A program made the position numbers and the translations under genes. Under the pieces are notes generated by a model. It did no database searches, was not told the origin of the DNA, and saw only the letters and a list, made by a program, of their open reading frames with translations. From Sternotherus odoratus (lineage: Eukaryota; Chordata; Testudines; Kinosternidae), in NCBI GenBank assembly GCA_032164245.1, contig JAVMKO010000002.1, positions 93,943,340 to 94,007,339 of the forward strand: DNA of 64,000 nucleotides, in the 5' to 3' direction. Positions 48,293-59,597 of the stretch are shown here, piece by piece (within the stretch, counting starts at the first letter, position 1; each line of letters starts with the position of its first letter).

Positions 48293-49985
48293 CACTGGTG
48301 ATTTGGGCACGTCACTGACATCTCTCCAACTGAAAATATCTCCATCTTCAGAAGGCTGATAAGAAATCTTACTCACCTCACACAGCTCTGAGGAGAGTTA
48401 GTTGCCACTAAGTTGTTTTAAAAATTGGAAACACTGTCTGAGCCGGAGAGGTGCTAAGCGAAGTTCACCTACAGCTTGTGTGGAGTTGTGAATAGAACCC
48501 CTCCATCCTGGAGATTGTACTTGGTCTGGTATATTGATGGCTGTTACCAAACACTACAGCCAGTAATAAACACAGCCCTGATTCCCTGCTACTGCTCCAA
48601 CAAACCAGAACTCTGGATAAGTCACTGAAACACCATTGCCCACTCAACCCCTGAAGGCTAGTGATCAGCTCTGAATAGATACATATTAAAGAGAGTAAGC
48701 TGCGGGCTGCTGCCCTTATTGTTATATGCGGCTAACATGCAGACTATGGACACATTCCCTTTTGGATATCTTGCAGATCTATGGAAATGACAGCAATGAT
48801 TTTTGGAGATGGGCCAAATGAAAAGCTTAGCACTGAACATCCTGACCTTTGGGAACTGGAGGAGCACTTGCAGGTGCAGGCTCCTCTCTAAAGAGATTTT
48901 GAAGCGTAGGAAAGTCCAAATCTTAAAAGGGTGGGCTCACTTCTCCCCGGCCTGCCCACCCAGAGCTTTCACTTTTGTTGAGGTGTCTGTGAACGAGCTC
49001 CAAACTGCGCCACACATTCTGTGGAAAAATGGATATTACTGGAATACAACCCTCCAGTAATGGACTGGCAAACATCCAAATCCAATTTCCACACTGAGGA
49101 GCAGGCTTGCACATTCCTACACACAAGCTAAAGCCCAGTACCTCAAGCACTAAAGGACATGGTTAACGCTGAGAAGCCCAAGGCTTAATTTTTAGCAGCC
49201 TGAGAATGTCCTCCTGATTCTGAAAAATGTATTGATCTCTCCCTACCTCAAATAAGAGCTGCTGCTTTTGTAAGACTCCTTCTCCTGGAATTTTGGGTTA
49301 ACCACCAACCCAGGGCTCTGAATGCCTCCCTGTTCTGTGGCCCTCCTCACTAACAGGCTGGGTGTTAAGTTAGAAGCATGAACATGGGGCCAAGTCTGAG
49401 ATTAGGCTGATCATATACTCACAGGCCAGCCACTCCTGGGAGTGCTATGAAGTTATCATGCTCGGCCCATCACTGGAAGACAGGGCTTCATAGCATTCAG
49501 CTGTAAACCCTCTGGGCTAACCAGGTGTTGCACTGAGGCAGCTTGGAGAGACCCACTTCTGGCCTTTGGCCATAAGGATGGTCATCACAGAGTGGATTGA
49601 GAGAAATGAGAAAAAATGAAGCAGGTAGGGGAGGAATTCATTCCCCAGGGCTGGGGTGAGGGAGAAATATAAAAGAAGTGTGTTCTCAGAACATATCAGA
49701 AAGCAGGTTTCTCGTGTAATTCAACACTCTGCTGCTTCTAACAATGGAACAGACATGCAGGTGCCTGCAAACCAAAACACAGCTGGAAGATCTAATTTTA
49801 GGTTTCTCAGTCTTGGCTGTGTCCCTGTAACAAGTGAGGGGTGTAGGATTTTCAACCATACACGCAACAGTGAAATTCTAGTTACCATAGAGAGTTGCTC
49901 CTGTAATTTGGGCAAAGTGCCACCAACTGTGCCTAGCATCCTAAAATAGGGTACTCACACCAGCATAGGATCACGGGGCAGCGTC
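48293..49985. other. Unassigned sequence
   Basis: No gene or recognised element is seen. The adjacent plus and minus frames at 48803-49150 and 49656-49949 have no signature. Confidence 0.45.
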
Positions 49986-50195
49986 ATAGAGTATGTCAGC
50001 ACTACAAAATTATGTCAACCTAAATTATGTTGACATACAGCCACTGCAGTAGTTGAATCACTTCTGCATGTCCACACTATATTCCTAGTGTCAGCAGCAG
50101 TAAGCGTCCTCACCAGGAGTGCTTGCACCAATTGAACGGTCAGTGTGGGGCGTTGGGGGACAGCTTCTGAAAGCCAGCAACAGTCGATGTAAGCA

Positions 50196-50318
50196 TAGGG
50201 TGACCAGATGTCCCGATTTTATAGGGACAGTCCTGATTTTTGTGTCTTTTTCTTCTATAGGCTCCTATTACCCCCATCCCCTGTCCCGATTTTTCACACT
50301 TGCTGTCTGGTCACCCTA
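50196..50318. mobile_element. Non-autonomous hAT MITE, copy 3 of 3
   Basis: A 123-bp element with inverted ends tagggtgaccagatg and ctgtctggtcaccct plus a. A perfect 8-bp duplication, tgtaagca, lies at 50188-50195 and 50319-50326. It is the same family as 3111-3239. The 187- and 122-codon frames that cross it are shadows. Confidence 0.88.
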
Positions 50319-50350
50319 TGTAAGCAACACAGTGTCTATACTGACACTGC

Positions 50351-51003
50351 CCAGGCTCCATCAATGTTCGGGGCCAGGGCCCTCCCCCGGCTTCACTTGC
50401 TGCCCCTGCACACTTCCCCCGAGTGCCCCTCTGCCCCCATTTGCTGTCCCCACACACTTCCCCGCGCCCCAGAGCACAACCCTGTCTCTCCCCCGCAGCT
50501 CCATGATGCCTCCCTGCATCAACTGTCGCCGCAGGGTCCTAGTGCCCCCCCATTCCCTAATGCCAGGGCAGACTGACCCTGAGCCTCTCTTTCTTCCCAG
50601 CTTCGGCTCTGTGGTGGCCATGGCAGGGGAGAGACACCCTCCCCCCGTCCCCGCAATCCTTTCCAGCCTGAGCTCAGGGTGAGAGAGAGAGAGGGCACAT
50701 CCATCACACGAGGAAGGTTCAGACTACGGATATTAAAATATGTACGCTTTTATGTGTAGAACAAAAAAGTTTGAAAGCCACTGCTCTAATTTCAGGTTTC
50801 AGTGTAGCAGCCCTGTTAGTCTATATCTGTAAAAAGAACAGGAGTACTGGTGGCACCTTAGAGATCAGCAATGTAACAACAGAACATTAACCAGGATGAC
50901 TTTAAGAGAGGAGTTACTGTATATAGGCTTACAAGGCAGGTGTGTGGTGGGACTTGGACCTATTCTGGGCACCACCAAAACTTGTACAAACCCGCCTCCC
51001 CTG
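50351..51003. mobile_element. Composite 653-bp insertion with 8-bp duplication
   Basis: The flank gacactgc is present at 50343-50350 and 51004-51011, and the host MITE reads through across it. The inserted DNA is itself composite: a GC-rich part (50351-50700), a hAT-like right terminus 'aaaagtttgaaagccactg' (50765-50783), a truncated PLE tail (50797-50868), and unassigned sequence that includes a 26-base segment (50936-50961) repeated exactly at 52267-52292. The 8-bp duplication suggests a hAT-driven insertion with a later PLE addition, but the left terminus is unclear. Confidence 0.6.
50797..50868. mobile_element. Truncated Penelope-like element tail
   Basis: It reads 'tttcagtgtagcagccctgt', 'tagtctatatctgtaaaaag', 'aggagtactggtggcacctt', a variant of the PLE tail shared with 20986, 30303, 36174 and 52134. 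It stops before the hammerhead section and has no visible target duplication. Confidence 0.65.
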
Positions 51004-51111
51004 GACACTGCATTGACCTAACTACGTTACCCTAAGCACTACGCCTCTTGTGGAGGTGGAGTTATTAAGTCAGTGTAGCAGGCAAGTTACATCGGTCGGA
51101 GTGACATTTTA

Positions 51112-51723
51112 GGGTATGTCTTCACTACAGCAGTAGGTCGATTTCCCTTAAGTCGATTTTTTAAAGCAGACTGTATAGAGTCGATTTTGTGCGTCCCCAC
51201 TAAGCACAGCAAGTCGGCAGTGTCTGTCCCCACAACTGTGGCAAGCGTCGACATAGGGAGTGTTGCACTCTGGGTAGATATCCCACCATTCCGGGAGTCC
51301 CCAGCAGGCACCATTTCGGGGCAGCCAGGCACGGCGGGGGGAGGGGTGGGGCGGCGCGGAGCTGCTCGGGCAGGGGGGGGGGAGCCGGCGCGGAGCTGCT
51401 CGGGCGGGCGGGGGGGGAGGTCTGCGGAGCTGCTTGGGCGGGCACGGGGGAGGGCCACAGAGCTGCTCGGAGTGGTGGCTGGTCCCCTGGGGAGCAAACG
51501 GGCATTGTGGAAGGTCGGAGGCTAGCTGTCACATGCATCCTCACTAGTTCACAATCGACCCAGAGAGGTCGATTTCAGCGCTACTCGAGTTAGGGAGGAG
51601 TACAGAAGTCGATTTTGAGGTCCTTTTAAATCGACTCAAATGGCATGCATGTGAGGACGGGTACACGTTTATATCGACTTAACGTCGCTAAAGTCGACGT
51701 TAAGCCGTAGTGGGGACCAGCCC
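51112..51723. mobile_element. Harbinger-type non-autonomous element, 612 bp
   Basis: The left end gggtatgtcttcactac and the right end gtagtggggaccagccc are inverted, and internal 'aggtcgatttcccttaagtc' and 'cgacttaacgtcgctaaagt' segments mirror each other. The perfect 3-bp flank tta is at 51109-51111 and 51724-51726. A GC-rich 34-bp minisatellite sits in the middle. The overlapping frames of 112-136 codons there are artefacts. It is nested in the MITE at 49989-51777. Confidence 0.88.
51355..51475. repeat. GC-rich minisatellite, about 3.5 units of 34 bp
   Basis: Units begin near 51355, 51389, 51423 and 51456, each with a cgcggagctgctcgggc-type core followed by a variable G run. It lies inside a Harbinger-type element, so it expanded after or during its mobilisation. 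Confidence 0.85.
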
Positions 51724-52224
51724 TTAGTGTAGACACTTACAGAGTTAGGTTGATCTAACTTTGGTGTACACCAGGGCTTAGTTACAACATAATTCCCATG
51801 TTTATAAAATCTCATGACAAATCTCACCCACACTAACAATTCCTCAGCAGCTCCTCAAGGAAGGAAGATCAGCATGCAGCTGCTGAGCTTGAAAAGGTTT
51901 TTATGGATTGCTTACAGCAACATACTTCTGACCTAGCTCTTGGTCAGATTTAGGGAAACAAATAATTGATTGTGTTCCTTCACCTACGGCTTGAATTCAG
52001 AAAGAATGAGGAGTGCAGCACCTTGTTAAACTAAATGTACTGTAGTGTGTTTAAAATATATGAGAAGAGTTAGAAGGGGAAGAGGTTTCCTTGTTTCAGT
52101 AAAAGTTTGTCATTCAAACTCCATTTATACTGTCAAGAATCCGAGAGGTAGCCGTGTTAGTCTGGAATAGCAGAGGTAACAAAGAGTCCTGTGGCACCTT
52201 AAAGACTAACTATAAAGTTTTGAA

Positions 52225-52264
52225 GCATAAGCTTTCGTGGGCTAATACCCACTTCGTCGGATGC
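52225..52264 (-). ncRNA. Hammerhead-like motif, left arm, one core change
   Basis: On the minus strand it reads GCAU-CCGACGA-A-GUGGG-loop-CCCAC-GAAA-GCUU-AUGC. Stem I (GCAU/AUGC), stem II (GUGGG/CCCAC) and the GAAA box are intact. The core reads CCGACGA instead of CUGANGA, a U4-to-C change expected to weaken or abolish cleavage. Confidence 0.6.
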
Positions 52265-52296
52265 AAGCAGGTGTGTGGTGGGACTTGGACCTGCAA

Positions 52297-52336
52297 GCAT
52301 CCGACGAAGTGGGTATTAGCCCACAAAAGCTTATGC
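52297..52336 (+). ncRNA. Hammerhead-like motif, right arm, two core changes
   Basis: On the plus strand it reads GCAU-CCGACGA-A-GUGGG-loop-CCCAC-AAAA-GCUU-AUGC. It shares the U4-to-C change with the left arm and also has GAAA changed to AAAA (G12), so it is almost certainly inactive. The shared change suggests both arms came from one template RNA. Confidence 0.55.
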
Positions 52337-52400
52337 TTCAAAACTTTATAGTTAGTCTTTAAGGTGCCACAGGACTCTTTGTTACCTCCATTTATACTGT

Positions 52401-55400
52401 GGATGGGCAGAAGTGGTGAGGCTTTGATTTGGGTTTTGCAAATCCAAAGCCAAGAGTTATTTGGATTTGGGTTCCATTTTAACTGAACTAGAAAAAATTG
52501 AGCAAGTCAGGTTGGGGTTCTGCCAAAGCTATTGGTTTGGCCTTATGTTTATAATGCGCAAATTGGGGTGGGTTCTCTCGTTCTGGGTTTGCAAAACCTC
52601 CCAGTGATTAGAATCACCACAGGGCGATTGGAAAGAAAACTCTATTTTATGTGACCTGCCAAAGTTCAGGTGGGTGGGGAAAGGTGATTTAGATAAAAGG
52701 ACCTCTGAATTTTGGGGCCTGACCGGGGCCTCCAGCCCACTGGCATAATTTAGACCTGCTTTAAGTTGCAGGTTTGGGGATGACCACTTCTGAGCTGTAC
52801 TAGTTCAGAGTAACCGGACTACAGTGCACTCCAGCTAGCACCCTTCATGCTCCGAGCCACCATGTTATACTGAGGGCTATGCAAGAAGATGGCATAGGGG
52901 CTGCTCTCCACCAGCAGAGGAACCCCTCCACATTATGGGGAATATCTGCTGTAGCTCCAGTCCCTCTATGACCATGGAACAGGAAAAGGGCCTGTTGTTT
53001 CTATATTGCAATTTATAGCCTTATATAAAGACAGTGAGCCAGATTCTGCTCCTGCTGGCCCACACCCGGGGTCACTCCACTAAAGTCAATGGCATTACAG
53101 CAGTGTTACATTGCTGAGAGATAAGCTTCAGACCCAACAATACACTACCCAGCAATAATTAAGGAGAAGAAACATTATACAGCCCAGGTGGATAAAACAC
53201 TGTTCCAAGATTGCCTTTGCCCAAGACACATTAAAGAGAGGGACTGAAAAGGATTGATTTTTGTACTGAATGATGTATCTGCAAGTTGTGGAAATAGGAA
53301 AAAAGAGAAGCCTTGATATTTAACTCTCCTGGTTGCATCACTAGGTCCAGCTCAGGCTTGTTTTAAAATACATGTATCAGATACTTCTCTAGTCTGTTCT
53401 CAGTCTGCTACATACATAATAACTTGCATGACACTAAAGATCATCTAAATTACTTGTACATCTTTCCTTCTCTTTTTATTTTCCAGAGGCATCTAGCCCA
53501 TCATTTACATAAGAAACTGACTGGATAATTTATGGAAACAAAAATAGTCTGCAACATTGACATAAAGTACTTCAATAGATGGTAACAAGAATGAATGTAA
53601 TAAATTCTGTCATCACACAGACATTCTCTAGAATTTTACGAAGCTTGTGTGTACATTCAGAGCTAATAAAAACATGAATGCCACAAGATAAAAACAAATA
53701 ATAAAAACACATCCCCTAGTTTTTCCATATGTTCCTGGGAGGCTGCAAGATCAAGCAATCTAACATTTCCTAATTCAGTTCTAGTAAACAGGAGCCTTTC
53801 ATATACCAGTGTGTGTCTGCCAGTCAAACAATACTTAAAATAGCTTGACGGATGTGTTTTGATAAAAGTTGTATTTCACCTCTGTTTTCAGCAAACATTT
53901 TTTTTGAGGAATGATTTAATGCTGCTTTTTAGCAGCTGGGGACACCAATCTTGCAATTTGCCAGATACAGCAGCAAACATTGAAAAGTATCGTATTCTTT
54001 CCATCTCCCCCCAAGGAGCAATCTTCCAAACTTGATCCAACTTGCAAGTATAGAAACAGAGGTGGTTCAAGGGAGTGTCAAGGCAGGCGTGTGTGAGGAT
54101 CTTTTCCTATTAATGAGCTGTTCATTAACTGTTCTTCAAATCCCATTGCTTTTAAGTCTTAGAAATATGGGATTGCTGAATCATTTTCAATTAGGCGTTT
54201 AAACCAATCCAATGTGACCTTTCTGAGTAGTATGGACTAGCCACAATAGAACCACAAAACAGATGTTTAACAAATCCCCTGGAACAGATAGGTCTGAATC
54301 AGCTTAAAACCGAGCCAGACCCCAAATTCAGACAAAGATTTTGATCACCTAAAGTTCTGGGGTGTTCTGATCAAGCCTACTGTAAATATAGGGGTCACAT
54401 GTAAAATTCAAATAACGATCACGCTTTGATTTTGGCCAAGATCCAGTAAGGGCCTTGAGCATAATAATAAACGTATGTCAGCTCTGTCTAAAAGACAGAC
54501 ACTCCAGACAGATTTAGCCACTAAGCTGAACCATCCCCATTCCAAAAATGCTCCTTCAAAATGCCTGCCCTTGGTGGGATTGTTCGTTTCCGGGCACAGC
54601 TAAAGTCTACCCTTATTCATGCTGCTGAGCACTTAAGTAAATTTTCTCACTGACTTCCATGGAACTACTCACCCGAGTAAACATGCAGCAACATGAGTTA
54701 AGATTTACACCAGGGGCCCTGAATGAGTCACTCTCAGGACGCTGTATTAATGCTAATATTTTAGCGGTACTGGCTAACAGACCAAAATCTCTCCTGTAGG
54801 ATGAGTATAGGGCCTCATGCATTCCATGATTTTGCCACCAAAAAACCACCCTCAGTAGCAGAATTGTGCTCCAGTTTTCATTAAAAAGTTACAAGCTGTC
54901 ATGCTTATAAAGTAAACCTTCCAAATATAAACCGAATGTAAACCCGTGAAACTTCTGCCCGAGTTTTCAAACAGCCTGAAACATGAGATGTGTTACCTAT
55001 TCCGTTCATATCAATGGGTTTTCAGCTTTGGAACCCAGTGACAATAAATTAAATTACTTCACTGCTGATTATTTAAGCAGAAATATCCAACTCACATGTC
55101 ATCCAAAATCCCAACGCACTTTTTCTAGGTACTGGACATCTCATCTCTAGAATGCCCAGCTGCCAAAATCTCCATCTTCCCCCCCGTGGCCCTCCTACAA
55201 TGAAGTTATCCATTTGCAATAAAAAAAATCTGCAGCACATTGAAAATTAAAAATGTTAAAGCAGCATAACATTAATATCAAATAAACCAACAAAGAAAAA
55301 CTGCATTGATTGTATAATTTACTTTCATGTTAATTCAGTAAAACACATTTTTTAAGAGCAGCCATAGATTTTACAGACTGTTCTGCTAGAAATGTAACAG

Positions 55401-56649
55401 AATCCAGGGGTCTTGTTGCCGAATGCAGGCTGCCACAGAGTATGCAGAATCTTTTAGCCTATAGAGATCGGGGTGAATTTTGGTCATTCAATAGGGATTT
55501 CTCTCCCAAATCAGTATTTTCTCTAAGTGAAATTTCCCCCTTCCTCCTTCCTGGGTAACGGTTCCACCCTTATATTTTTATAACCCACAGGAAGCATACT
55601 TCAAATATTTATCGTCTTATTAAATCAAACTACCTTTGCTCCTGCTGGACCAAGTTTTACAGAATGCCCATGAAACCATGGAACCTGCACTGTAACTACA
55701 ATTTGCAGCTGATGACAATGTAAACACTATGCCAAAAATTTTGTAACTTTTGCAATGACAAATGTATCCACTTGATGCTAAAAATTTTTTGATAGATTTA
55801 CTGAGTATTTGCACGTTCAAATTTTGCAATTTTATACTGACCACCCAAGAATGGAACATCAGGCAGACATAGGTAAACCAAGTCACAGTGGATAAGCACA
55901 TTATTTAGATATTCTAGTACAATGATAGGCAATGAAATGGTTAACAGTGTTGGCAAATAAATGTTCATAGTTAGGTTTTAAAGTTAAAAGCTCGTTACCA
56001 CAAACAGAGGAAGCGCACACTTCTCTTGGTGCTGTTTCATGTCCGCCTATGGACTCAAAGGGGAAAAAAAGTTCTTTCTAAAAATCAAGTTAGCTATTCA
56101 ATTTAGCTAGCACAACTTGAAACACTCCATCATACCTAGCACAACAGATTACAATGTTGACTGGTCACATGACCCAATTTTAAAAAGCACCCTTCTTTCA
56201 AGTCCTGATAAGACCAGAAAGACAACTCTATCTGAGGTATACATTGAATAATCCAAGAGAGAAAGGCTTATTTTTAGTATCAAAGTTTATGTTTTGGAGA
56301 ATATAGACAAATCTGCAGGAAGTCTGTGAGAAGACCTTAAAGCCCCAGGATATTGGTCATACATATATAAAACCAAGGAATTCCGGGAGCTTAATATAAT
56401 AAGAAATTGGCTCAAGTTGAAAAATTTGGATTCAGATTTTTTAACACCCTGAATTGTTTGGGTAAAGGAGTGGCTAGAGCCAGAGCTTTGGTTCAGCCCA
56501 CTGTAAACAGAGGAACCATTTCCAAAATTTGAATTTTCTTAAAAACTCCTGATACATATACCTCCTGAAATGTGGGAGGAGTAAGATCCAAGGTTTTAGT
56601 TCCGACTCATCTCTAGCATGAAAGTGATTTGCAAAGGACAGAAAAACTG
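52401..56649. other. Unassigned, 4.2 kb
   Basis: Old dispersed repeat text occurs near 52430-52640 ('gatttgggttttgcaaatcc'), 53085 ('aaagtcaatggcattacag'), 54300-54430 and 56450-56630 ('gttccgactcatctctag'), none with definable ends. No gene is recognised. Minus frames at 53888, 54613, 55620 and 56474 show no signature. Confidence 0.45.
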
Positions 56650-57847
56650 TGTGACACTGCAGATCATACTTCATAGTGATATTATTATAGGATTGGGACA
56701 TAATTATGATGTATTTTATGCAAGATAAGTCCTGCAAGGTGTAATTGGAAAAGTTATGATTTGCTGAATATGTTTATCCTATTTGCATGCATGTATAATT
56801 TTTGTATCTGAAGTATTTCAAATGTCTAGTGGGTGTTATTCAGGTGTAACGATAAGATGCTCTCAGCCTAGATAGTGGGTGGGGTAGGGCCTATCCAGGG
56901 CAATGGGCCATTAGGAAAAAACAATAAGCCTTAGGAGAAGCTTATCTCCCACCTTCCTGAGAATGCTCCAAACAGCCTGTGGCTGCTATGACTCTACAAG
57001 GATTTGTGATCAGACGACATAATGCTGGACTCCATCTTGGGATGTCAGTATTTTTGCACAGACTGGTCTGGAAAACAAGCTTGGAAACAAAGAGTTCCCG
57101 CTATATGCAAAAGCTATATAAGGGAGGGAATGACATCATCTGTGGCTCTTCACTCCTCTCAAGAAGATTTCTGGAAACACTGGGGAACAAAGACTGAACT
57201 GGGGGAAGTGCTGGACCCAGGCTAAAAGGATTTCTAGCCTGTGAATGAAACACCTGGGGATTCCAAGCTGAAAAGCAAATGCAGCTTGCTCCTGAAGAAT
57301 CTGCAGCCTGCTTGTATCATCTCTTAGGGTGAGAATCTGCTCATTCATATCCAACCTATTTAGTTTATTAAGCCTAGCTTGCAATTTTGGTGATTTGCTA
57401 GGTAATCTGCTTTAATCTCTTTACTATCAACAATCCTTTAAAATCTATCTTTTGTAGTTAATAAATTTGTTTGTGCTTTATCTAAACCAGTGAGTTGGGT
57501 TGAAGTGTGTGGGAATCATAGCTGAGGGGAAAAGGTGTTGCATATTCCGCTCCACATTGAGGCAAGGGGCGAACTTTCTGATCTTACGCTGTACAGTTCC
57601 CTGTGCAGCGCCAGATGGTATAATTTGGAATTTATACTCCAAGGGTGCATGCATGGAGAGCTGGAGTTGCCTTGACTGTAGCCTTCCTATGCAGGAGCTG
57701 GACAGAGAGCCTGTATGTAACTGCAGCTGGGTGTGTCTCTACCTGTATGAAGGTTAGTGAAAGTGCAGGCTGGAGGGCTTTGCATCTTGTCACAGCAGTA
57801 CAGTGTGAGAGGGAGCCCAGGCGGGTTGCTCAGTGGGCTCCATCACA
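56650..57847 (+). mobile_element. Solo LTR of an endogenous retrovirus-like element
   Basis: It begins TGTGACACTGC and ends CATCACA, consistent with TG...CA termini. The 5-bp flanks aactg (56645-56649) and aattg (57848-57852) differ at one base. A TATA box, tatataa, is at 57115-57121 and a polyadenylation signal aataaa at 57460-57465, so the U3-R-U5 order is plus strand. About 1.2 kb long with no gag, pol or env adjacent, which fits an LTR left by recombination between two ends. The family assignment (ERV) is by resemblance only. The boundary could alternatively extend to a TGTCACA at 58087-58093, but no duplication supports that. Confidence 0.7.
57115..57121 (+). promoter_or_regulatory. TATA box of the solo LTR
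   Basis: tatataa lies 465 bases from the LTR left end and about 340 bases before the aataaa signal, the normal U3/R arrangement. Confidence 0.6.
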
Positions 57848-59565
57848 AATTGTGTTTGTAACTTTTGGAGGTTTTATGATCTGTGAAGAAGGTGGAGGGA
57901 CATTGATTTGTTTTCTGTGGTTTGCTTTTTACATTAGAAATTCAGGTCAAATGTTTCCTGATTTCACTGGTGGTGCCCTTGGATAACTGGTGAATTGGGC
58001 TGGTTGACAATTATGTGTCAGGCCTATTCTTTGATGGGAAATTGGGTTTTCTATTAAACAGGAGTTTAATTTTTATTTGGTAACGCTGTCACAATGCTTC
58101 AAGAGAGCTGTAGTTCAGCTAAACAGAGTAACTGAACTACATCTACCATGCCGCTGCATGTCCAGGGACTCCCATTTACCATCTCTGCTTTTCAAGAGGG
58201 GAGAGTATAGAGCATTGTGAGAGAGATGGCCTGAAGAGGGAGCCAGGAATAGAGAGAACAGATACATGAGGCAACATGCCAGCATTTCTGAATCAAAGTG
58301 TTTTGAGTTTGGAATGAATTTCTTCAATTTTAGAATTTCCACTGGAAAAAACAAATCCAAATTTTCCCCAGGAAAAAAATATCAATGCTTTGACCAGTTC
58401 CCCTTAGTGTTCACCTTGACCTGCTAACATACATGAAAGGTACAATCTCCCATGTCCTCACTAGATTTCACATTGTGTTACATGGAAAAAGTCCCAAACC
58501 TGCCATGTTATCTTATAGTTGGGGCCATCTCATCCTGTGACCTCTGCTTCTGATCTACCTGTTCTGACCTACAGGCCATAAAGCAACAGGAGGAAGGAAG
58601 GAAGGTCACAGTGGAAGCTCAGATTTTGGTTTGCGAATTCATTTGGAGATGAGAGTAGGCACATGGATCGAAAGCCAAGGAGAGAAGGTTGGGAGTGGAA
58701 GAGAATCAATTCCATGGGACAGGATGGAATGTCCGATTGCGCTCCTTTGTTGCGGGAAGGATGGGAAGGACCATAGGCTCATGTGTTGAAAGAAAAGGGG
58801 ACAGTGGAAGTCTGGAGGGGTGTCTCTTGGGAAAAGAAAGTGGAGAGGAGCTTGCCTACAGTTCCTGAGTGTGGAAGACACATGCTTTTCATAGCTATAG
58901 TTAATATAGCTATGAAAAGACAAGCTTCAGGCTGTAAAAACTACAGTGAATAAAACATCAGAGTACACACCGGTGCTGGCATGAACTGCAAAGAACAGGA
59001 GGAATAATATATTTTAAAGCATTAAATGGTTAGGCTTGTTTTTCACACTCTTAGGTTGTTTATGTAACAGGCTATTCCTGAGACATGACTCATGTGCATC
59101 TCTAAAACAAAGGGAGATTTCTTCCAACTCAAGGGGCTGAAGGCAACGGCTGCAACCAGAGCAGTAAGTGAAATTAAAGCAAACACTAGGCAGTCTACTG
59201 TTACAACTGTCTCCATTCCTATTGATCTGAAGATTTAGTCTGCATTCTGGCTTTATCAGCCAGCGGTATCATAACTGCCATCTATTCTCTCTCATCCTCC
59301 TAACCTGGAAAGCATTTCTGAAGGTACTGAGAGACAGTTATCAAAGATCCAGTGCCTAAAAAAAGAACAACATGCCTCAGACGAAACAGCTGTTTGGCAC
59401 CTTTGAAGAAAGTTTCCTGACACTTTTTCTATTTAATTAAAAAATAAAAAAACCTCAGTATGTACAGGATGTTTCCCCTTACAGATCATTTCAGAACTGC
59501 TTCTGACAGTGGTAGATTATAATGAATCTCTTATCAAGACATTGGCAGCTCGAGACAGACTCTGA

Positions 59566-59597
<32 letters not shown>

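Larger units (their letters stand above)
49989..51777. mobile_element. Harbinger-type MITE carrying three nested insertions
   Basis: The left end (gagtatgtcagcactac, then aaaattatgtcaacctaa) is the reverse complement of the right end (ttaggttgatctaac, then tttggtgtacaccagggc). The flanks are ata (49986-49988) and tta (51778-51780). The host sequence reads through once three insertions are removed: 50196-50318 (hAT MITE, duplication tgtaagca), 50351-51003 (duplication gacactgc) and 51112-51723 (Harbinger type, duplication tta). The original MITE was about 0.4 kb. Confidence 0.8.
52134..52385. mobile_element. Penelope-like element tail, inverted pair around a 32-bp spacer
   Basis: The left arm starts at the conserved tail end (agaatccgagaggtagccgt) and runs through 'gtcctgtggcaccttaaaga' to 'cccacttcgtcggatgc' at 52264. 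The right arm (52297-52385) returns as 'gcatccgacgaagtgggtat' to 'ggactctttgttac'. The flank ctccatttatactgt is a perfect 15-bp duplication (52119-52133 and 52386-52400). Both arms keep hammerhead-like sequence. The 32-bp spacer (52265-52296) contains 26 bases identical to 50936-50961. Confidence 0.9.

Noticed and set aside
50119..50682. 187-codon plus-strand frame
   Set aside because: It runs from host MITE through a hAT MITE into a separate insertion, so it is a chance fusion of three unrelated repeats.
51087..51544. 112-136 codon frames around the GC-rich minisatellite
   Set aside because: They follow the 34-bp GC-rich repeat inside a Harbinger-type element and have no independent support.
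58087..58093. TGTCACA as an alternative right end of the LTR that starts at 56650
   Set aside because: It mirrors TGTGACA perfectly, but the flanks do not match, whereas the end at 57847 gives a 4 of 5 base duplication and a more usual LTR length.
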